A stretch of DNA of 64,000 nucleotides from NCBI GenBank assembly GCA_014360205.1, contig JACIXZ010000007.1, positions 47,599-111,598 on the forward strand, given 5' to 3'. A model generated the notes under the pieces. That model was given only the letters and a program-made list of their open reading frames with translations. It was not told the DNA's origin and searched no databases. Below, piece after piece: positions 52,972-60,985 of the stretch. This DNA is from Tissierellales bacterium. GTDB lineage: Bacteria; Bacillota; Clostridia; Tissierellales; Tissierellaceae. A program made the position numbers and the translations under genes. Positions within the stretch are counted from its first letter, which is position 1; each line of letters starts with the position of its first letter.

Positions 52972-54186
52972 ATGCTTATAAAAAACATTCGTCTAGTTGA
53001 CGAAGGAAAAGATTTTTTTACAGATGTACTGATAATAAACGATAAAATAGTTCAGCTTAAAGAGTCAATAGAACTAGAGGATGAAGAAGTCATCATTAAT
53101 GGAGAAAATCTTGTATTGATGCCATCTTTCATAGATTTACATGCTCACTTTAGAGACCCAGGTTATACTTATAAAGAAGATATCTTGACTGGTAGCAGAG
53201 CTGCGGTTAGAGGTGGGTTTACTTATGTAAATTTAATTGCAAACACCAATCCTATTTGTTCAAATGAAAAAATAGTTTCTTATGTATTAGAAAAAGCTAG
53301 GAATATTGGATTGATTGATGTAAATCAAACTCTTTCCATAACAGAAAACTTTGACGGAGTTACTCTAAGTCATTTGGATAATATTTCTAACGCAATCAAA
53401 GTAATATCTGATGATGGCAAAGGAATAAAGAGTACAAGAGTTATGTATGAAGCACTCATTAAAGCAAAAGAGAAAGGTTTAGTTGTATTGGTACATGCAG
53501 AGGATGAAGAAATATCAAAGATCGACTATAGACTAGCAGAGAATTTGGAAACAGTTAGAGATATATATTTAAATAAAAAAATAGGTGCAAAATTGCATTT
53601 AACCCATGTTAGCACAAAAGAAGCAATTGAGGATATAGAGAGAGCTAAGAAAGACAATGACAATGTAACATGCGATGTGACACCCCATCACATCGCATTA
53701 TGGGATAATGATTATAGAGTAAATCCACCAATTAGAGAAAAAGAAGATGTAGATAGACTAATAAAAGCCATAAGAGATGGAGTGATAGATGCAATAGCAA
53801 CTGATCATGCTCCTCATAGTGTAGAAGACAAACAAAAGAATGCTCCGGGAATGGTAGGTCTAGAGACTGCTTTTAAAGTGGCTTATACGACTTTAGTAAA
53901 GCCAAATCATATTGATTTAAAAAGACTTTCCAGTTTATTAACCTATGGACCTGCTAGAATACTGGGCTTAGAATATGGAAGATTAGAAAACGGAAGTAAA
54001 GCTAATTTTGTCATAGTAGATCCAGAAAAAGAATCTACTGTAGATTCAAATAAATTCCATTCAAAATCAAAGAACACTGCATTCGAAGGTATGAAATTTA
54101 GTGGCGAAGTATTAATGACTGTTAAAGATGGGGATATAAAGTACATCGATGAAGATTTTAAAAAGGAGAGATTTTGTGATAATTGA
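52972..54186 (+). CDS. pyrC: Dihydroorotase
   Basis: 404 residues, class I dihydroorotase of the amidohydrolase superfamily. Zinc ligands lie in DLHAHFRDPG, VHAEDEE, CDVTPHHIAL and TDHAPHS. A Lys for metal bridging in this family is usually in GxxTYKED-type sequence, and here GYTYKEDILTG fits. ATG 52972 with GGGAG upstream is better than ATG 52957, which would overlap pyrI. Its 3' end holds the ribosome site of pyrF. Confidence 0.94.
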   Translation: MLIKNIRLVDEGKDFFTDVLIINDKIVQLKESIELEDEEVIINGENLVLMPSFIDLHAHFRDPGYTYKEDILTGSRAAVRGGFTYVNLIANTNPICSNEKIVSYVLEKARNIGLIDVNQTLSITENFDGVTLSHLDNISNAIKVISDDGKGIKSTRVMYEALIKAKEKGLVVLVHAEDEEISKIDYRLAENLETVRDIYLNKKIGAKLHLTHVSTKEAIEDIERAKKDNDNVTCDVTPHHIALWDNDYRVNPPIREKEDVDRLIKAIRDGVIDAIATDHAPHSVEDKQKNAPGMVGLETAFKVAYTTLVKPNHIDLKRLSSLLTYGPARILGLEYGRLENGSKANFVIVDPEKESTVDSNKFHSKSKNTAFEGMKFSGEVLMTVKDGDIKYIDEDFKKERFCDN

Positions 54187-55045
54187 TAAGCTCTATAAGA
54201 GAGTTGAAGAAAAGGGATGCGTATGCGTAGGACTAGATACTGACACTGATTATATACCTACTCAAATTAAAAACAAATATCAGGATATTGATGAAGTTGT
54301 ATTTCAATTCAATAAAAGGATTATTGATGCTACTTATGACATTGTAAGCACATACAAATTACAAATAGCATACTATGAAGCTTTAGGTGTAAAAGGATTG
54401 ATGGCTTACTCAAAGACTTTAAAGTATCTAAAATCAAATGATCTAATTTCAATAGGGGATATTAAGAGAGGAGATATATCAACTACAGCAACTATGTATA
54501 AAAAAGCACATTTTGAGGGTGAATTTGAAGCTGATTTTGTCACTTTAAATCCTTATATGGGATTTGATAGTATTACTCCTTATTTAGATAATGTAGCAAA
54601 TGGTGACAAGGGGATATTTGTGCTTCTTAGAACTTCTAATCCAGGCGCTAAGGATATAGAATATTTAAAGTGCGAAGATGGCAGAGAAATTTACTTTCAT
54701 GTAGGAGATAAACTCTATGAATTATCAAACAAATACTTATCTTCATGTGGATATTCACCCATAGGAGCTGTAGTAGGCGGAACTTATACTGATGAAGCGA
54801 TAGAGATAAGAAACAGATATGATAAAATGTTCTTCTTGATTCCAGGATATGGAGCACAAGGAGCTAAAGGAAACGATGTAAAATTATATCTTAAAAATGG
54901 AAACGGTGGGATAGTTAATTCTTCAAGGGGAATTATTATGGCGCATAAAGGCAAAGAAGATGAATATGAAAATTTCAATCAATATATTAGAAAAGCAGTA
55001 TTTGACATGAGGGAGGATATTGGTTTTGAAAGAGGCAAATATTAA
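54176..55045 (+). CDS. pyrF: Orotidine 5'-phosphate decarboxylase
   Basis: 289 residues, the longer type-2 PyrF. Catalytic D-x-K-x-x-D is seen as IGDIKRGDIS, with VGLDTDTDYIP near the N terminus and FLIPGYGAQGA near the end, where type-2 enzymes bind phosphate. It releases CO2 from OMP to give UMP. GTG 54176 follows AAAGGAGAG; the ORF could extend to 54149 but without a ribosome site. It overlaps pyrC and pyrK slightly. Confidence 0.94.
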   Translation: MIIDKLYKRVEEKGCVCVGLDTDTDYIPTQIKNKYQDIDEVVFQFNKRIIDATYDIVSTYKLQIAYYEALGVKGLMAYSKTLKYLKSNDLISIGDIKRGDISTTATMYKKAHFEGEFEADFVTLNPYMGFDSITPYLDNVANGDKGIFVLLRTSNPGAKDIEYLKCEDGREIYFHVGDKLYELSNKYLSSCGYSPIGAVVGGTYTDEAIEIRNRYDKMFFLIPGYGAQGAKGNDVKLYLKNGNGGIVNSSRGIIMAHKGKEDEYENFNQYIRKAVFDMREDIGFERGKY

Positions 55046-55760
55046 ATGCAAGGTCTTAAGCAACAATGAAATTGCTAAAAATATATATGAAATTACTTTG
55101 CAAGGCAATATTTCAGGTATTCCAGGCCAGTTTTACATGGTAAGGGCATGGGAAGGTCTTGATCCTTTTCTATCAAGACCTCTCAGCATATCTGATATAG
55201 AAGGTGATATTATCCATTTCGTATATGAGGTAAAAGGAAAAGGGACTAAAGAATTGTCCTCAATGAAGACAAATGAAGTAGTACAATTAACTGGGCCTTT
55301 AGGCAATGGTTTTATTATAAAAGAGAATATGAGATCTGCTGTAGTTAGTGGCGGGATAGGTATAGCACCAATGATTTATTTGCTTAAGCAGAACCACAAA
55401 ATGATGGATATGTTTGCTGGTTTTAGAGCAGAACCATATTTAATTGATGTATGCAATGCTCACTCTAAAAACTTGTATGTTGCATCAGAAGAAGGTTTAG
55501 GTGGGTATAAGGGGTTTGTTACAGAGCTAATAAATGTTGAGGATTATGATGTTATATATGCTTGTGGGCCTCATCCTATGTTAGAAGCATTAGCTGAGGG
55601 CAATAAAGATAAAGCTATACTTTATGTGTCAATGGAAAAATATATGGCTTGTGGTATAGGAGGTTGTTTAGGATGCACAATCCAAACAAGAAATGGAATG
55701 CGGAGAGTTTGTAAAGACGGTCCAGTTTTTGAGGCAAAAGAGGTGTATTTTGATGAATAG
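55026..55760 (+). CDS. pyrK: Dihydroorotate dehydrogenase electron transfer subunit
   Basis: 244 residues. FAD domain with [16 protein letters not shown]-binding [13 protein letters not shown], and a C-terminal [2Fe-2S] site with C209, C214, C217 and C229 ([17 protein letters not shown]). It passes electrons from PyrD to NAD+. TTG 55026 follows GGGAGG at 9 bases; TTG 55020 is too close. It overlaps pyrF and pyrD by short stretches, so the set is tightly coupled. Confidence 0.94.
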   Translation: MKEANIKCKVLSNNEIAKNIYEITLQGNISGIPGQFYMVRAWEGLDPFLSRPLSISDIEGDIIHFVYEVKGKGTKELSSMKTNEVVQLTGPLGNGFIIKENMRSAVVSGGIGIAPMIYLLKQNHKMMDMFAGFRAEPYLIDVCNAHSKNLYVASEEGLGGYKGFVTELINVEDYDVIYACGPHPMLEALAEGNKDKAILYVSMEKYMACGIGGCLGCTIQTRNGMRRVCKDGPVFEAKEVYFDE

Positions 55761-56658
55761 CAATGTAGAGTTTTTGGGGATAAAATTTAAGAACCCTGTA
55801 ATTGCAGCTTCAGGAACTTTTGGCTTTGGGAAAGAGTATGATGAATATTTTGATATAAGCGTATTAGGTGGAATTTCCACAAAAGGACTGACATTGCATG
55901 AAAAGATCGGAAACTTTGGAAGGAGAATATATGAGACCCCTTCAGGACTTATGAATAGCATTGGTTTACAAAATCCAGGGGTTGATAAATTTATTCAGGA
56001 GGAACTTCCATTTTTATTGAGCAAGGACATTGTGATATTAGCAAATTTAGGTGGTGGAAGTATTGAAGAGTATGTTTTAGGAGCTATAAAATTAAATGAA
56101 ACAGACATACCTATTATAGAGCTCAATATATCTTGCCCTAATGTAAAAGAAGGCGGGATGGCGTTTGGAATTGATGAAAAAATAGCTTATGATGTAGTCA
56201 AAGAAGTAAGAATGGTGACAAATAAAAAATTGGTTGTAAAACTTTCACCAAACGCTAATGATATCTCTAAAATGGCACAAGCTTGTGTAAAAGCAGGTGC
56301 AGATGGATTGTCTTTGGTTAATACTTTCAATGCACTTGCAATTGACATATATAAGAGAAAACCTATATTCAATAATATAACAGCTGGGTTATCAGGGCCA
56401 TGTATTAAACCTATTGCGTTACGAATGTTATATGAAGTAAAAAAAGCAGTCGATGTGCCACTCATAGGCATAGGCGGAATAACAAACTTTGAAGATGCAA
56501 TTGAATTTATCATGGCGGGAGCGGATTTAATACAAGTAGGCAGTGCAAATTTTAGAGATATATATGCTTCAAAGAAAATTGCAGAGGGAATTGAAGAGTT
56601 TATGGCGAAAGAAAAAATAAGCAATTTGAAAGAAATTAAAGGGATTATAGGAGGTTAA
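55753..56658 (+). CDS. pyrD: Dihydroorotate dehydrogenase B (NAD+), catalytic subunit
   Basis: 301 residues, class 1B PyrD. FMN-binding barrel with [39 protein letters not shown] with the Cys catalytic base, and [19 protein letters not shown] near the end. Works with PyrK in oxidising dihydroorotate with NAD+. ATG 55753 follows AGAGGTG; the upstream frame belongs to pyrK. Its stop is 2 bases before the pyrE start. Confidence 0.95.
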   Translation: MNSNVEFLGIKFKNPVIAASGTFGFGKEYDEYFDISVLGGISTKGLTLHEKIGNFGRRIYETPSGLMNSIGLQNPGVDKFIQEELPFLLSKDIVILANLGGGSIEEYVLGAIKLNETDIPIIELNISCPNVKEGGMAFGIDEKIAYDVVKEVRMVTNKKLVVKLSPNANDISKMAQACVKAGADGLSLVNTFNALAIDIYKRKPIFNNITAGLSGPCIKPIALRMLYEVKKAVDVPLIGIGGITNFEDAIEFIMAGADLIQVGSANFRDIYASKKIAEGIEEFMAKEKISNLKEIKGIIGG

Positions 56659-56660
56659 TG

Positions 56661-57221
56661 ATGGAGATATTAAATCTGCTGGTTGAAACAGGAGCCGTTT
56701 TAGAAGGACATTTTTTATTATCATCAGGTAAACATAGTGACAGATACATTCAGTGTGCAAAATTGCTACAATACCCAGATAAAGCTGAGATTGTAGTAAA
56801 AAAAATAGTTGAAAAAATAAAAGATCTGGATATAGATATTGTGGTTGGTCCAGCTATGGGTGGCATTATCGTAAGTTATGAAATCGCAAGGCAACTAGGA
56901 AAGCCTGCTATATTTACAGAAAGAGAAGATAATATTATGAAATTGAGAAGAGGATTTGAGATTTTAGAAGGGCAAAATGTACTTATTGCAGAAGATGTAA
57001 TAACAACTGGAAAATCTTCATATGAAACTATTGAAGTAGTTGAGAGCTTAGGTGGGAAAGTCATTGGGATCGCAGCAATTATAGATAGAACAGTAGAAGA
57101 GATAAATCTACCTATATACTCTGCGCTAAAATTAGATGCAAAAGCATATGATGCAGATGAATGCCCAATATGCAAAACTGGTTTACCTTTAGTAAAACCA
57201 GGAAGCAGAAAGTTTAAATAA
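56661..57221 (+). CDS. pyrE: Orotate phosphoribosyltransferase
   Basis: 186 residues. The PRPP-binding motif VLIAEDVITTGKS and the N-terminal SGKHSDRYIQCAKLLQYPD are characteristic. Converts orotate and PRPP to OMP. ATG 56661 is chosen, 6 bases after GGAGG, over the adjoining ATG 56658. C-terminal CPICKTGLPLVKPGSR includes two Cys, common in the clostridial group. It ends the pyr operon; a hairpin follows. Confidence 0.95.
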   Translation: MEILNLLVETGAVLEGHFLLSSGKHSDRYIQCAKLLQYPDKAEIVVKKIVEKIKDLDIDIVVGPAMGGIIVSYEIARQLGKPAIFTEREDNIMKLRRGFEILEGQNVLIAEDVITTGKSSYETIEVVESLGGKVIGIAAIIDRTVEEINLPIYSALKLDAKAYDADECPICKTGLPLVKPGSRKFK

Positions 57222-57243
57222 ATTTAATGTTTTGAAATATTAT

Positions 57244-57285
57244 ATAACACCTCTTTTAATTTAATAAAATAGGTGTTATTCTATT
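57244..57285 (+). terminator. Terminator of the pyr operon (weak)
   Basis: ATAACACCT (57244-57252) pairs with AGGTGTTAT (57271-57279), extended by TTTTA/TAAAA pairing inside, followed by TCTATT. The T tract is short, so some readthrough into the next gene is possible. Confidence 0.65.
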
Positions 57286-57302
57286 AATGTGGAGATGATG
57301 TT

Positions 57303-58532
57303 ATGCTAACAGGAATTGATATTGTAAAAAATGAAAGAATTCAAAAATTGATACAAACTAATAAAGATACTTTTTACAAAAGGGTTTTTACTAAAGATGA
57401 GATAAATTATATTAGAGACAAGAGAGATTCGATAGGAACAATTGCAGGGTTATTTGCAGCAAAAGAAGCCGTTTCTAAGATGTTAGGCACTGGAATCGGA
57501 GAGATATCATGGACAGATATTGAAATTTGCCATAGTGGCAAAGGAAAACCATACCTAAATATCAACGATAAGCTTAAAACAATATTTAGAATGTTGGGCA
57601 TTAAAGAAGTAGATATTTCTATTTCTAATGAGAAAGAATTTTCAATAGCAGTTGCGGTAGCTGTATCAAATAAAGGCTTAGAAGTAGGAATACCAAACAA
57701 CATGCCATATAGGCTAAATAAAAGAAAAGTAGATTCGCATAAAGGAGATTTTGGGAAAATTGGAATCGTGGCTGGAAATATTGGAATGACTGGATCTTTA
57801 TATTTAGCATTATATGGGGCGTTAAGAAGTGGTTCAGGACTTGTTTATGGATTGGTAAATTCACAATTACTAAAAATACCTAGTATTGCTCCTACAGAGG
57901 CAATATTAAGAGATTTAGAAGATTTTACATTGAAAAAAATGGAAATAAACGATTTTTCATCATTATTGGTTGGTCCGGGAATAGGTGTTGGTTATAAACA
58001 ACTCACGTATATAAATTATTTTGCCAAAGAATTTAACAACACAATTGTAATAGATGCAGATGGTTTAAATAATATTATAAATGATTTAGATATTTTAAGT
58101 AATAGAAATGGGAAAACAATAATTACACCTCATCCTGGTGAAATGTCGAGATTGATTAGGAAAGATATTCGATATATTAATGACCATAGAGAAGAGTGTG
58201 CTGTTAGTTTTTCACAAGAACGAAACGTAATTACTGTTTTGAAAGGGCATGAAACTATAGTAACAGATGGAGAAAATGTTTATAAAAATTTCTCTGGGAA
58301 TCCAGGGATGGCTACAGCCGGAAGCGGAGATGTACTTGCAGGAGTTATCACTTCATTAATAGGGCAAGGTTATGATGCTTATGAGGCATGTGTAATGGCT
58401 GTTTATGCACATGGGCTTGCTGGAGATTTAGCTAGAGAGAAGTACGGCGAGTATGGTATGATTGCTAGAGATATCATTGAATTTTTGCCAAAAGCTTTGG
58501 AGTTTATAGAAGATAAAACGCAATGGAGTTGA
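57303..58532 (+). CDS. Fusion of holo-ACP synthase and NAD(P)HX dehydratase
   Basis: 409 residues joining two enzymes. Residues 1-125 are AcpS: GIDIVKNERI with the metal Asp, KRVFTKDEI, FAAKEAVSKMLGTG with the metal Glu, and CHSGKGKPYL. Residues 140-400 are NnrD: KIGIVAGNIGMTGSLYLA, LLVGPGIGVG, TPHPGEMSRL and GMATAGSGDVLAGVI. AcpS puts the phosphopantetheine arm on acyl carrier protein; NnrD repairs hydrated NAD(P)H. The NnrE epimerase domain usually fused to NnrD is absent. A single uninterrupted frame with one ribosome site supports a true fusion. Confidence 0.88.
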   Translation: MLTGIDIVKNERIQKLIQTNKDTFYKRVFTKDEINYIRDKRDSIGTIAGLFAAKEAVSKMLGTGIGEISWTDIEICHSGKGKPYLNINDKLKTIFRMLGIKEVDISISNEKEFSIAVAVAVSNKGLEVGIPNNMPYRLNKRKVDSHKGDFGKIGIVAGNIGMTGSLYLALYGALRSGSGLVYGLVNSQLLKIPSIAPTEAILRDLEDFTLKKMEINDFSSLLVGPGIGVGYKQLTYINYFAKEFNNTIVIDADGLNNIINDLDILSNRNGKTIITPHPGEMSRLIRKDIRYINDHREECAVSFSQERNVITVLKGHETIVTDGENVYKNFSGNPGMATAGSGDVLAGVITSLIGQGYDAYEACVMAVYAHGLAGDLAREKYGEYGMIARDIIEFLPKALEFIEDKTQWS

Positions 58533-58534
58533 AT

Positions 58535-59707
58535 ATGATGGATTTAAATCATAGAGAGGCATATTTAGAAATAAATTTATATAATTTAGAACACAATTAT
58601 AGAGAAATAAAAAAAATAGTAAGTGAAAAATCTATAATTATGCCTGTTATAAAAGCTAATGCTTACGGACATGGCGCTGTTAACTATGCAAAAAAACTTT
58701 TAGAAATAGGAGCTACGAGATTTGCTGTTTCGATATTGGATGAAGCAATTGAATTGAGAAAAGCTAATATTAACGTCCCAATAATGATACTTAACTATAC
58801 TAGCCCAATACGATTTAATGAATTAATACATTATGATTTAATTCAAACAATTTACGATTACAATAATGCTAAAGCACTTTCTGAACAAGCAAATAAACTT
58901 GATAAAACTGTAAAAATTCACATTAAAATTGACACTGGAATGGGAAGACTTGGGTTTTTACCAAGTGATGAGACTATAGAGGAAATATTAAATATAAATT
59001 CTCTCTCAAATATTGAGATAGAAGGCATATTTACTCATTTTGCAAGAGCTGATGAAAAAGATAAAACCCCAACAGTTGAACAATTTAACAAATTCATGAA
59101 TGTAGTAAATGCTTTAGAACAGAGAGGATTATCAATAAAATTAAAACATGTATCGAATTCTGCTGCTATAATAGATATGCCTGAATATAATTTAGATTTA
59201 GTAAGACCTGGGATTATATTGTATGGACTTTATCCTTCTGATGAGGTCAATAGAGATAAAATAAAATTAAAACCAGTAATGGCTCTTAAAGCTAAGATAT
59301 CTAATGTGAAAATAGTCCCAGAGAATACTGGAATAAGCTATGGACATAAATTTGTAACTAAGCATACTACAAAGATCGGAACAGTTCCAATAGGATATGC
59401 AGATGGATTTACAAGACTGCTCTCAAACAAAGGGAATGTGTTTGTAAAGGGTGAAAAGGCAAGTATTGTAGGGAATATTTGCATGGATCAGTTTATGTTG
59501 GATTTAACAAAAATTCAAAATATAAATATTGGCGATGAAGTAGTATTATTTGGAGATAGTGAATATGGTTATCCAAGTGTAGATGAAATCGCTAAAACTA
59601 TAGGGACTATTAATTATGAGATAGTATGTATGATGAATAGGAGACTTCCTAGAATATATTATGAAAACAATAAGGTTGTAGATGTCGTCGAATATTTGTT
59701 AGATTGA
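58535..59707 (+). CDS. alr: Alanine racemase
   Basis: 390 residues, PLP-dependent conversion of L- to D-alanine for peptidoglycan. The PLP Lys40 is in VIKANAYGHG, and the second catalytic base Tyr is in ISYGHKF; VGNICMDQFMLD is the conserved dimer-interface segment. ATG 58535 follows GGAGTTGA, and the upstream ATG 58523 lies in the previous gene. The order AcpS/Nnr-alr-mazEF matches the firmicute acpS-alr-ndoAI-ndoA neighbourhood. Confidence 0.95.
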   Translation: MMDLNHREAYLEINLYNLEHNYREIKKIVSEKSIIMPVIKANAYGHGAVNYAKKLLEIGATRFAVSILDEAIELRKANINVPIMILNYTSPIRFNELIHYDLIQTIYDYNNAKALSEQANKLDKTVKIHIKIDTGMGRLGFLPSDETIEEILNINSLSNIEIEGIFTHFARADEKDKTPTVEQFNKFMNVVNALEQRGLSIKLKHVSNSAAIIDMPEYNLDLVRPGIILYGLYPSDEVNRDKIKLKPVMALKAKISNVKIVPENTGISYGHKFVTKHTTKIGTVPIGYADGFTRLLSNKGNVFVKGEKASIVGNICMDQFMLDLTKIQNINIGDEVVLFGDSEYGYPSVDEIAKTIGTINYEIVCMMNRRLPRIYYENNKVVDVVEYLLD

Positions 59708-59715
59708 TATTTATA

Positions 59716-59745
59716 TTGACACTCTTTTTAGAAAAGTTATATAAT
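59716..59745 (+). promoter_or_regulatory. Promoter of the MazEF-type module
   Basis: TTGACA (59716-59721), an 18-base spacer and TATAAT (59740-59745), immediately after the alr stop. It allows the toxin-antitoxin pair to be transcribed independently of alr. Confidence 0.8.
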
Positions 59746-59797
59746 CATCATATATTAAGTTTTCATTTCTCTAAGCTTATATAAGGGGGTGGATTTA

Positions 59798-60028
59798 TTG
59801 GCACAAGTTAATTTTGGGCTTCCTGTGATACTCAATGAAAATGACATCATGTTTAAGCAATTAAAGTATTTATGCAATAATGGTTGTAAATGTAAGAAAT
59901 ATCAAGAATTTATAAAAGCATACGAGGAAGTCAGCCAAATCAACTTAACCCTTGCAGAAATTGGCATTGAGGAGGATATGATTGACTTGATGTATTACGA
60001 AATAAACTTGGAGCATAGATATATATGA
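59798..60028 (+). CDS. MazE-like antitoxin, divergent N terminus
   Basis: 76 residues from TTG 59798, preceded by GGGGGTGGA. The C-terminal half, [20 protein letters not shown] followed by IDLMYYEIN, resembles the toxin-binding tail of Bacillus MazE/NdoAI (GYxEMAxINLxIAxE pattern). The N-terminal half ([18 protein letters not shown] and [14 protein letters not shown]) does not look like the usual ribbon-helix-helix and contains three Cys. Its stop overlaps the mazF start by 4 bases, the classic toxin-antitoxin arrangement. Function inferred from position and tail. Confidence 0.7.
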   Translation: MAQVNFGLPVILNENDIMFKQLKYLCNNGCKCKKYQEFIKAYEEVSQINLTLAEIGIEEDMIDLMYYEINLEHRYI

Positions 60029-60375
60029 TAGTAAAACGCGGAGAAATATATTACGCAGATTTAAGTCCTGTGGTTGGCTCAGAACAAGGAGGAGTAAGGC
60101 CAATACTTATCATCCAAAACGATGTTGGGAATAAGTATAGTCCAACAGTTATAGTAGCAGCTATTACTTCACAAATAAACAAAGCTCGGCTGCCTACCCA
60201 TGTTGAAATTACTGCTCAAGATTTTGGGCTACCTAAGGACTCAGTTGTATTGTTGGAACAAATAAGAACAATCGACAAAAAAAGGCTTAGAGAAAAAGTG
60301 GGAAAATTTGATGATGATATGATGAAAAAAATTGATGAGGCATTAAAGATAAGTGTTGGACTTGGTGATTATTAA
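60025..60375 (+). CDS. mazF: mRNA interferase, MazF/NdoA family toxin
   Basis: 116 residues, nearly colinear with Bacillus Ndo[22 protein letters not shown] with the catalytic Arg region following ([11 protein letters not shown]), then the catalytic Thr in AAITSQI, and LPTHVEI. It cuts mRNA at short specific sequences; NdoA-type enzymes prefer UACAU. Overlaps the antitoxin gene and is followed by a strong terminator. Confidence 0.95.
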   Translation: MIVKRGEIYYADLSPVVGSEQGGVRPILIIQNDVGNKYSPTVIVAAITSQINKARLPTHVEITAQDFGLPKDSVVLLEQIRTIDKKRLREKVGKFDDDMMKKIDEALKISVGLGDY

Positions 60376-60395
60376 TAATTTACATATTTTAGCGA

Positions 60396-60435
60396 AAATA
60401 AGCACTTTTGATAGTTAAAAGTGCTTATTTTTATA
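60396..60435 (+). terminator. Terminator of mazF
   Basis: AAATAAGCACTTTT (60396-60409) pairs perfectly with AAAAGTGCTTATTT (60417-60430), with the T run continuing to 60432. Confidence 0.92.
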
Positions 60436-60570
60436 CTTATAAAAAATAATACAAATAAATTGGTGTATTTTGAATATACTTTAGATGTAAATTCATCTAT
60501 AGCTAGGGAAAAAGAAATTAGTAGAGGCTGCAAATCCATTATGGAAAGATTTAGCGGAGTAGTTTAAAAG

Positions 60571-60661
60571 ATAAGATTCTTCGCTATGCTCAGAATGACA
60601 GGATTCTGAAATATGATTAAAATTATGGGCTTGTCATCCTGAACGAAGTGAAGGATCTTAT
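60571..60661. repeat. REP-like inverted repeat pair
   Basis: Left arm 60571-60600 (begins ATAAGATTCTTCGC, ends AGAATGACA) and right arm 60632-60661 are inverted copies matching at 24 of 30 bases. The unit resembles the widely scattered palindromic repeat with a TCATTCTGAGCGAAGCGAAG-type core known from many bacteria. It may be a small mobile or REP-like element. Confidence 0.72.
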
Positions 60662-60834
60662 TACATATTATTACTATCATATGTAGCAAATGAATGATAA
60701 TATGCATCTGTAAATGTAAATCACAATTTAACATAAAATAGGCTGAAAGAATTATCCATACTTTGAACACGTCAATACTTTCATTTATTTTTATATCTAC
60801 TTATTTGACAAGTCGCATGATTGTTTTATTCAAA

Positions 60835-60866
60835 CTCCTTAATATTAGAATTAAGGAGGTTTTTTT
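60835..60866 (+). terminator. Orphan terminator
   Basis: CTCCTTAAT (60835-60843), loop, ATTAAGGAG (60850-60858), G, then TTTTTTT (60860-60866). No gene on the plus strand lies in the 400 bases before it, so it may serve a lost gene, an unrecognised RNA, or act as an attenuator for the addB-like gene. Confidence 0.75.
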
Positions 60867-60868
60867 GC

Positions 60869-60935
60869 ATTTATTAATATTCAATATAGAAGAAATATAT
60901 GCACAGCTTAACTATTATATTGAATATTAATAAAT
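60869..60935. repeat. 20-bp perfect inverted repeat upstream of addB-like gene
   Basis: ATTTATTAATATTCAATATA (60869-60888) and its exact reverse complement (60916-60935), spaced by 27 bases. AT-rich and long enough to form a stable RNA stem or cruciform. It lies 50 bases before the addB-like start. Confidence 0.8.
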
Positions 60936-60985
60936 TACAGTATAAAATTAATGTAATTTATATATCATATAATCGAGGTGATTTT

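Larger units (their letters stand above)
60431..60985. other. Gene-free stretch before the addB-like gene
   Basis: About 555 bases without a gene. It contains a coding-like relic near 60503-60562 (reads LVEAANPLWKDLAE then stop, no start), a diverged inverted repeat pair (60571-60661), a terminator (60835-60866) and a 20-bp perfect inverted repeat (60869-60935). An ORF-like minus frame at 60564-60770 has no ribosome site and overlaps the repeats, so it is not called. Confidence 0.6.

Noticed and set aside
60503..60562. Reading frame ending LVEAANPLWKDLAE before a stop
   Set aside because: It reads like the end of a real protein, but there is no start, no ribosome site and a stop just upstream; at most a relic too short to assign.
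60564..60770. Minus-strand 68-codon ORF over the repeat region
   Set aside because: It is formed by the inverted repeat arms, has no ribosome site and no protein-like composition.
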